Part shown: positions 43,150 through 48,217 of the stretch, one piece after another
Position numbering within the stretch: position 1 is the first letter of the stretch
How the letters are laid out: each line of letters starts with the position of its first letter
Assembly (NCBI RefSeq): GCF_002087085.1
Contig: NZ_MWQY01000027.1
Coordinates: forward strand, 1-48,217
DNA length: 48,217 nt
Source: Marispirochaeta aestuarii
GTDB lineage: Bacteria; Spirochaetota; Spirochaetia; JC444; Marispirochaetaceae
Direction of reading: 5' to 3'
Made by a program: the position numbers and the translations under genes
Notes under the pieces: generated by a model
What the model was told of the DNA's origin: nothing
The model's database searches: none
Seen by the model: only the letters and a program-made list of their open reading frames with translations

Positions 43150-44385
43150 TTACTCGGTTTCTTCTGCCAAAACGGAGGCGATAATCTCACAGCCTTCGTC
43201 GATTTGTTCATTCTCGATAATCAGCGGGGGGGCGATCCGCAGGATGTTTGTCCCGGACCGCAGAGCCAGGAGTCCCCTCTCCTGCATCTTTTCAATGAGA
43301 TTCCCCATCCGCGACTTTGCATCCTTTTCCGGATATCCGACGGCAATACCGGCGAGGAGGCCGCGTCCGCGGACCTCTCTGGCCAGGGGGACTCTGTCGC
43401 AGATATCCTGGAGCCGTTCATGCAGATATTCTCCTGCTTCCCGGACCCGTCTGATAAAGGCGGCGTCGCAGATAATATCCAGTACGGCCCCCGCAACGGC
43501 GGTTGTTACCGGTCCTCCGCCAAAGGTGGATGCGTGTTCTCCCACCTTGATCTGCCTGTTGATTCTTTCCGGTACCAGAACAGCCGACAGGGGGAGTCCT
43601 CCCGCCAGGGGCTTCGCCAGTGTGACCAGGTCGGGATTCAGTCCCGCCCAGCTGGAGGCCAGGATCTCCCCGGTCCGTCCCAGGCCGGTCTGGACCTCAT
43701 CGGCGATCAGAACAATGTCTTTTTCCCGGCAGATCCGGTTCAGTGCTTCCGCGAACCCGGGGCTTACAGAGCGTAATCCGCCCTCTCCCTGGAGGGGTTC
43801 CACGATAACCGCGGCAAAGCTGTCATCCAGGGTTCTCTCCAGAGCCTCTATATCGTTATAGGGCAGTGCCTGAAAGCCGGGGACCAGGGGACGGAAGGGG
43901 TCCTGGTAGGCAGGAGTAGGAGTTGCCGAAAGGGCCCCCATGGTTCTTCCATGAAAAGCGCCGGAGAAACTGGCGATCCGGTGGTGTCCTTCGCCTCTGG
44001 TACGCAGGGCGTACAGGCGCGCGAACTTCAGTGCCGCCTCCACCGCCTCGGTGCCGGAATTTCCGAAGTAGACGGCATCGAAATTGCCCAGATGCATCAG
44101 ACGTCCCGCACACTGGATTGCCGCTTCGGTGGTGTAGAGATTGGATACGTGAATGATCTTCTTCATCTGTTCCGCAGCAATCTCCGCCAGATCTTCCCTG
44201 CCGTGTCCGAGGGCATTGACGGCAATTCCTGACCCGAAATCCAGGTAACGCCTGCCGTCGGCATCAAAAAGCCAGCAGCCCTCGCCGTGATCAAGCAGAA
44301 GCAGGGTGCGGGCATAGTTATTTGCAAAGGGCGGATTGTGAACAAGCCTGAAGGTCTTGTTTTTCTGGTAATCCTGTTTGTACAT
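43150..44385 (-). CDS. argD: Acetylornithine aminotransferase
   Basis: PLP enzyme of fold type I that transaminates N-acetylglutamate semialdehyde to acetylornithine. 411 residues. Visible: DFGSGIAVNALGHG near the N-terminus, YFGNSGTEAVEAALKFAR (phosphate site), SFSGAFHGRTMGALSAT, IADEVQTGLGRTGE with the PLP aspartate, and the Schiff-base lysine in TLAKPLAGGLPLSA. GGAG lies shortly before the ATG; 29 bases separate it from argB. Assigned argD rather than a general ornithine aminotransferase because of its arg operon position. Confidence 0.94.
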   Translation of the reverse strand: MYKQDYQKNKTFRLVHNPPFANNYARTLLLLDHGEGCWLFDADGRRYLDFGSGIAVNALGHGREDLAEIAAEQMKKIIHVSNLYTTEAAIQCAGRLMHLGNFDAVYFGNSGTEAVEAALKFARLYALRTRGEGHHRIASFSGAFHGRTMGALSATPTPAYQDPFRPLVPGFQALPYNDIEALERTLDDSFAAVIVEPLQGEGGLRSVSPGFAEALNRICREKDIVLIADEVQTGLGRTGEILASSWAGLNPDLVTLAKPLAGGLPLSAVLVPERINRQIKVGEHASTFGGGPVTTAVAGAVLDIICDAAFIRRVREAGEYLHERLQDICDRVPLAREVRGRGLLAGIAVGYPEKDAKSRMGNLIEKMQERGLLALRSGTNILRIAPPLIIENEQIDEGCEIIASVLAEETE

Positions 44386-44414
44386 GGTTTTCTCTCCTTG
44401 GACCTTTTAATGAA

Positions 44415-45179
44415 CTAGTGCAGACGCAGGTGGGTTCCTGAACCCTGCAGGAGCGACTGCAGGTCTCCCTCTTTGTCGCAGCCTCCGATTATTATCTCCC
44501 CTATCCCCCGGGAGAGACCCCGGAAGGAGGAGCGTACCTTGGGGATCATACCGCCTGCGATCTCCCCTGAGGTGATCTTTTTCTCCGCTTCTTCAGGTCC
44601 GAGAACCGGAACGACCTGCTTATCCAGAAGGATTCCCGGAACATCGGAGAGGTAAACCAGCCGGGCGGCACTGACGCCGGCGGCGATCTCCAGGGCAGCC
44701 TCGTCGGCGTTGATATTCAGGGCCTCGCCGCTGCTGTCCATGGCCACGGATGAACAGACCGGCATGTATCCCCCCTGTATCAGGTCTGTAATCAGCGTTC
44801 CGTCGGTACTGACGATCCTGCCGGTACGGCTCCGGGGCGCGGCAGCTTCCGCAATGAGCATCCCGGCATCACAGCCGGAGAGTCCCACGGCCCGCATTCC
44901 CCGGACTGCAAGGGAGCGGACGAGCAGGGTATTCATTCTGCCCGCCAGGACCATCTCGACAACGGCCATCTCTTCTTCGCTGGTACTTCGCAGTCCGTCG
45001 ACAAATACCGGTTCCAGGCCGAAGATCCGGGATATCCGGCTTACCTCGCTGCCTCCTCCGTGAATCACCGCCACCGGGGTCTGCCGGCTTATCTTCTCCA
45101 GCTCTCCGCAGAGTACCTTCAGGCTTTCCGGGTCCGCCAGGGGGCGTCCGCCGATCTTGATAATACAGATCTCCGCCAT
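44415..45179 (-). CDS. argB: Acetylglutamate kinase
   Basis: Phosphorylates N-acetylglutamate, second step of arginine synthesis. 254 residues with the amino-acid kinase fold: IIKIGGRPLAD, AVIHGGGSEVSRI, VGLSGCDAGMLI, ALNINADEAALEIAAGV and GGMIPKV. It lacks the extra N-terminal helix of arginine-inhibited enzymes, so feedback inhibition is unlikely and control probably rests on ArgR. The ATG begins two bases after the argC stop, suggesting coupled translation. Confidence 0.93.
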   Translation of the reverse strand: MAEICIIKIGGRPLADPESLKVLCGELEKISRQTPVAVIHGGGSEVSRISRIFGLEPVFVDGLRSTSEEEMAVVEMVLAGRMNTLLVRSLAVRGMRAVGLSGCDAGMLIAEAAAPRSRTGRIVSTDGTLITDLIQGGYMPVCSSVAMDSSGEALNINADEAALEIAAGVSAARLVYLSDVPGILLDKQVVPVLGPEEAEKKITSGEIAGGMIPKVRSSFRGLSRGIGEIIIGGCDKEGDLQSLLQGSGTHLRLH

Positions 45180-45181
45180 GG

Positions 45182-46201
45182 CTACACCATTCCCGACAGG
45201 GCAAGGCCCGCTGCAGCATCAAAGCCCAGGCGGATGTTCATGTTCTGTACCGCCTGGCCGGAAGCGCCCTTTACCAGGTTGTCGATACAGGAGAAAAGGT
45301 AAAGCCGGTCCTCCTGAAGCCGAAAGGCTATATCGCAGCGGTTCGAACCCCATACCTCCCGGGTCTGGGGCAGCCTGCCTTCCAGGAGCCGGATAAAGGG
45401 CTTCCCTGCATAGGCCTCATCGTAAGCCTTCCGGATTGCGTCCTCCGTTAGCCCCGGTTTTATGGTCAGGGTTGTCGTTACCGCCATTCCCCGGCGCAAA
45501 GGGGCCAGATGGGGGGTAAAATAGAGCTCTCCGCCAAGTCTGTTCACCCTGAGCTGGTCGGTCATCTCCGCCCAGTGGCGATGACTCCTTCCCGGACTGT
45601 AGGCCCCGGCATTCTCGCTCCGTTCGCAGAAGAGGTAATTCTCCTGGCTCTTTTTTCCCGCCCCGGATATTCCGGAGATTGCGTTTACGATAACCGGCCC
45701 TTCGGCGAGATTCCCTTTCAGAACAGGCAGCAGAGGGAGCAGGGTTGCCGTGGGATAGCAGCCGGGATTGGCGATGAGGTCCGCCTTCCTTATTTCATCT
45801 TCGTAGATCTCGCAGAGACCGTAGACCGGGGGTACCGCTGCCTCGGGAGCCGGCGCACCGTAGGCGGAGGCGAAGAGCTGTCTGTCCGTAAGGCGGAAAT
45901 CCGCGGAAAGATCGATGACCAGGCTTTTCCCGATAAAGGGGGCGCATACCCTGGCCGAAGCCAAGTGGGGAAGCCCTGCAAAGACCACATCCGGTTTATG
46001 AGCGCTCATCTCTTCCAGGCTGAGGTATTCGGAACTGACGAGCTTGTCGGTCTCCGCAAAACCGTTGTCCCCGGCCTGAATCGCTGTTCCGGCCTTCGAT
46101 GAGGATACGGGCAGGATTTTTTCCACTCCGGGGTGACCGGCGAGAAGTCTGGCGAGTAACATTCCGGTATATCCGGTTGACCCGAGTATAGCTGCTTTCA
46201 T
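45182..46201 (-). CDS. argC: N-acetyl-gamma-glutamyl-phosphate reductase
   Basis: NADPH-dependent reductase of the third arginine step. 339 residues. The Rossmann motif AILGSTGYTGMLLARLL is at the N-terminus and the catalytic cysteine C148 lies in IANPGCYPTATLLPL. HRHWAEMTDQL and FTPHLAPLRRGMAVTTTL are typical of the type I enzyme. AAGGAA lies about 9 nt before the ATG, 14 bases after the argR stop. Confidence 0.95.
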   Translation of the reverse strand: MKAAILGSTGYTGMLLARLLAGHPGVEKILPVSSSKAGTAIQAGDNGFAETDKLVSSEYLSLEEMSAHKPDVVFAGLPHLASARVCAPFIGKSLVIDLSADFRLTDRQLFASAYGAPAPEAAVPPVYGLCEIYEDEIRKADLIANPGCYPTATLLPLLPVLKGNLAEGPVIVNAISGISGAGKKSQENYLFCERSENAGAYSPGRSHRHWAEMTDQLRVNRLGGELYFTPHLAPLRRGMAVTTTLTIKPGLTEDAIRKAYDEAYAGKPFIRLLEGRLPQTREVWGSNRCDIAFRLQEDRLYLFSCIDNLVKGASGQAVQNMNIRLGFDAAAGLALSGMV

Positions 46202-46215
46202 AGTCTGTGCTTCCT

Positions 46216-46686
46216 TTACAGTTCGAGGTCAGGCATAAAACTGCTTAAAAGGTTTATAAGGTCTTCGGGGCTGTTCTCTTCTTTCAATACGAGAAAGATC
46301 GTGTCGTCCCCGGCGATTGTTCCGAGAATACAGTCCAGGTTGAACCTGTCGATGGCGAAGGCTACGCTGTCCGCGTGGCCCTGGAGGGTTTTGATGACTC
46401 CGATTTTGCCGGAGAAGTCCAGGGACAGAAATCCCCTCTGCAGGTCCTGGATGTAGGTGCGCTGGATATCCGGAGGTACGTCTGATTCAGGAAGTGTATA
46501 ATAGTAGCCGTTCCAGCCGTCGGAGACCTTTCCCACCTTGAGGAGTTTCAGATCCCTGGAAAGGGTGGCCTGGGTAACACTGATTCCCTGTTTTTCCAGT
46601 TCCCCAAGGAGGCCCTCCTGGCTGGATATGCGATTCTCTTTGATAATTCGCATGATTAATCGAAGTCTGTCATCCCGCAGTTTCAT
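46216..46686 (-). CDS. argR: Arginine repressor ArgR
   Basis: Arginine-dependent DNA-binding regulator. 156 residues: winged helix (1-70) with recognition segment VTQATLSRDLKLLKVGKV, hinge, and hexamerisation/arginine-binding domain with the motif GTIAGDDTIFLVLK. It is the first gene of argR-argC-argB-argD-argG, so the regulator is probably autoregulated through the sites at 46701-46745. A three-codon ORF (ATG GAA TGA, 46691-46683) overlaps its start codon. Confidence 0.95.
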   Translation of the reverse strand: MKLRDDRLRLIMRIIKENRISSQEGLLGELEKQGISVTQATLSRDLKLLKVGKVSDGWNGYYYTLPESDVPPDIQRTYIQDLQRGFLSLDFSGKIGVIKTLQGHADSVAFAIDRFNLDCILGTIAGDDTIFLVLKEENSPEDLINLLSSFMPDLEL

Positions 46687-46700
46687 TCCATATATCTCGC

Positions 46701-46729
46701 TGTATATTTATTCCGTATAGGCGTATAAA
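46701..46729 (-). promoter_or_regulatory. Likely promoter of the arg operon
   Basis: Minus strand TTTATA (plus 46724-46729), 17-bp spacer, TATACA (plus 46701-46706). Predicted start is near 46694, leaving about 8 nt before the argR ATG. Confidence 0.5.
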
Positions 46730-46745
46730 ATTGCATAAAAATAGA
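46701..46745. promoter_or_regulatory. Candidate pair of ArgR operator boxes
   Basis: TGTATATTTATTCC (46701-46714) matches the ARG-box core TGAATATTTATTCA at 12 of 14 positions and covers the argR -10 box. A weaker second site, TGCATAAAAATAGA (46732-46745), lies 31 bp away, about three helical turns, just beyond the -35 box. Placement fits arginine-dependent repression of the operon, and possibly of the divergent fapA-like gene. Confidence 0.5.
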
Positions 46746-46796
46746 ATTCTTGCAAGCAGAAAGGGCTAAATTCCTGAAAAACTGACATTTTTTGCA

Positions 46797-46802
46797 TATA
46801 CA
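46797..46802 (+). promoter_or_regulatory. -10 box of the FapA-family gene
   Basis: TATACA ends 6 nt before the ATG at 46809. No good -35 box at proper spacing and no ribosome site are visible. Confidence 0.4.
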
Positions 46803-46808
46803 GCCGAT

Positions 46809-48146
46809 ATGGATACTATGGGTGAGCGAAACCGGGATGCCCGTATAATGATTACTCTTCGTGAGGACGAGATGGAGGCCCTGGGAACCCTGTATCCCGC
46901 TCTGGGTGAAGGGCGGCCTCTGGGAGTGGAAGATATCCAGGGGGAGCTTGAAGCCGCCGGCGTCGTTGCGGGCATTCTGCAGGAAACACTGAAACAGCTG
47001 CCGGACAAAACGGATCCTGCAGGAAAAGCTGTCTCCTGTGTGCTGGCCCGGGGAACCCCGGCGGAGGACGCCGACCCCGCCTATCTCAAACTGTCCCAGA
47101 AACTTTTTGATCTCAGACTCTACGGAAAAGAGAAGGGCGGTCGGGTCGACTTTCGGGAAGCCCGCCCCTTTGTGGTTGTCCGGAAAGGTGAAGCCCTGGG
47201 GAGGTATCTGCCCCCTGGTCCGGGAACGCCGGGGATTACTGTGACGGGGAGGATTCTTGAACCGGGGATAAAAAAACGTATTCCCTTTGAACCCGGAGAG
47301 AACACCTTTCGCGAAGGCGATTATATCCGCGCCGCAATCTCCGGACGCTTTGTGCTCCAGAGGCTGCGCTTCTCTGTAAGCGAGGTGCTTGAGCTCGGGG
47401 GAGTCGATTTTCACAGCGGTAATATCCGCTATCCCGGGGATGTAATCCTTAGGGGTGAGATCTGCGACGGGTTCAGCCTCAGCTGCGGAGGTGATCTCCA
47501 CTCGGCGGTCCCCCTGGACGCGACAGAGGTCAAGGTAAAGGGAGATCTCAGCGTAGAGGGGGGGATTATTGGTAGGGAACCAGGAATACTCAAGGTCGGG
47601 GGTGCTGTGCAGGCCCGGTTTATCGAAAACCTGGAGCTGGAATGCCGCGGTTCGATACGGCTGGATGGGGTAATCCTGCAGAGCAGAATCTCCACCCTGG
47701 GCTTTCTCCAGTGCGGAGAAAAGGGGCGCATCTTCAATTCCACCGTGCAGGCTGTGGAGGGCATAGAGACCTGGCAGCTCGGCCATCCCGCCGGCAGGAA
47801 AACCCTGGTACGCTGCGGTTCCGACTTTCGAAAGCTGAAACTCTACGGGGAGCTTAAAAGTAGAGAAGATGATCTTCAGCGTCAGCTTGGAAAAAGACCT
47901 TCGGAAGCAGATGCTGAGACCCTGCTGCAACTGCGCCGGGAACTTGAAGAGCTGCGGGATTCCGCCGCAGCTCTTCTGCGGGAACTGAACCCCCGTCCCG
48001 ACGCCCGTGTTACCGTAAGGGATACGATATATCCCGGGGTCACCATTGAGATCTGCCAGGTGCTGTACCGGGTGGAGACCGCCATTCCCCGGGGAAGCTT
48101 TTACCTGGACCCTGAATCCGGAGAGATTAAGGTGACCGGGACCTGA
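46809..48146 (+). CDS. FapA-family (DUF342) polymer-forming protein
   Basis: 445 residues. DUF342/FapA proteins contain a right-handed beta-helix and occur widely in spirochaetes and firmicutes, some acting in flagellar placement. Seen here are an N-terminal region (1-95), RKGEALGRYLPPGPGTPGITVTG near 135 (family signature), a beta-helix from about 200 to 345 with repeats such as VDFHSGNIRYPGDVILRGEI and EVKVKGDLSVEGGIIG, a coiled-coil segment (about 350-400, LQLRRELEELRDSAAALLREL), and a closing beta part (GVTIEICQVLYRV). Cytoplasmic. An alternative ATG is three codons downstream. Exact role unknown. Confidence 0.8.
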   Translation: MDTMGERNRDARIMITLREDEMEALGTLYPALGEGRPLGVEDIQGELEAAGVVAGILQETLKQLPDKTDPAGKAVSCVLARGTPAEDADPAYLKLSQKLFDLRLYGKEKGGRVDFREARPFVVVRKGEALGRYLPPGPGTPGITVTGRILEPGIKKRIPFEPGENTFREGDYIRAAISGRFVLQRLRFSVSEVLELGGVDFHSGNIRYPGDVILRGEICDGFSLSCGGDLHSAVPLDATEVKVKGDLSVEGGIIGREPGILKVGGAVQARFIENLELECRGSIRLDGVILQSRISTLGFLQCGEKGRIFNSTVQAVEGIETWQLGHPAGRKTLVRCGSDFRKLKLYGELKSREDDLQRQLGKRPSEADAETLLQLRRELEELRDSAAALLRELNPRPDARVTVRDTIYPGVTIEICQVLYRVETAIPRGSFYLDPESGEIKVTGT

Positions 48147-48178
48147 ATTGCGTGCACCTCCTAAAACTGATATGATGT

Positions 48179-48204
48179 GACCTTTGTCAAGGTTTATTTT
48201 TCTT
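48179..48204 (+). terminator. Possible weak terminator after the FapA-family gene
   Basis: A 6-bp stem GACCTT / AAGGTT with a TGTC loop (one G-T pair), followed by TATTTTTCTTT. The short stem makes it weak. Confidence 0.35.
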
Positions 48205-48217
48205 TCACGAAACAAAA

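Noticed and set aside
41860-43776. 638-residue open frame on the plus strand opposite argG/argD
   Set aside because: It is antisense to two well-conserved enzymes; its length reflects GC-rich codon bias, and its translation matches no family.
46683-48215. 510-residue open frame on the minus strand opposite the FapA-family gene
   Set aside because: Antisense shadow of a gene with clear DUF342 features; no ribosome site.

Overview
The window (about 48.2 kb, GC-rich) is an ordinary-looking chromosomal segment, most plausibly from a free-living, diderm, spirochaete-like bacterium. This is an inference from content: a FapA/DUF342 protein, a FecR-domain protein, many lipoproteins, TPR and LysM envelope proteins, two type III glutamine synthetases and a sigma-54 type promoter. 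No rRNA, tRNA, prophage, insertion sequence or CRISPR array was seen. Thirty-six protein genes and one short leader-peptide ORF are called.

Layout. 1-2410 (minus): ilvB-ilvH acetolactate synthase operon with a terminator, a good promoter and a candidate Val-Val-Ile leader peptide. 2612-4720 (plus): ptsN and a CPA2 cation/proton antiporter. 4738-14515 (minus): nitrogen block with a GlnE adenylyltransferase carrying N-terminal ACT-like domains, a type I glutamine synthetase with the adenylylation tyrosine, and two type III glutamine synthetases. One type III gene has a near-perfect sigma-54 promoter. 14629-16848: a DUF2156-type protein divergent from peptidase T. 16865-17241: five tandem copies of a 77-bp hairpin repeat. 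17256-23868 (plus): five exported proteins (FecR protein, three lipoproteins, a beta-rich protein that seems to start at CTG). 23861-28539: glycerophosphodiesterase divergent from the tRNA-modification/ribosome operon mnmE-mnmG-rsmG. 28543-30398 (minus): small prepilin peptidase and a membrane-anchored TPR protein with an Mrr-like tail. 30487-37300 (plus): an Hsp70 substrate-binding-domain/TM/LysM fusion, a lytic transglycosylase lipoprotein, UppP and FtsK. 37308-39525: a eukaryotic-type chorismate mutase, msrB (minus) and a divergent class III nucleotide-cyclase homologue. 39670-41782 (minus): NlpC/P60 peptidase and pgi. 41851-46686 (minus): argR-argC-argB-argD-argG with ArgR-box-like sites. 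46809-48146 (plus): FapA-family protein.

How the parts work together. The nitrogen block puts a post-translational modifier (GlnE) beside its GSI target and two GSIII enzymes that probably lack the modification site. The 30.4-37.3 kb block is an envelope and division group: peptidoglycan-binding LysM protein, lytic enzyme, lipid-carrier recycling, chromosome translocase. The arg operon begins with its own regulator.

The most interesting signals are: (1) an Hsp70 substrate-binding beta domain with no ATPase domain, tethered through one membrane segment to a periplasmic LysM domain, and transcribed divergently from a TPR protein through back-to-back consensus promoters; (2) a recurrent architecture in which a -10 box lies only 6-9 nt before the ATG with no Shine-Dalgarno sequence, at about eleven transcript 5' ends and four times with an exact TTGACA, which points to widespread leaderless mRNAs; (3) an ilv leader peptide that itself looks leaderless; (4) a yeast Aro7-like chorismate mutase; (5) the GlnE-ACT fusion.
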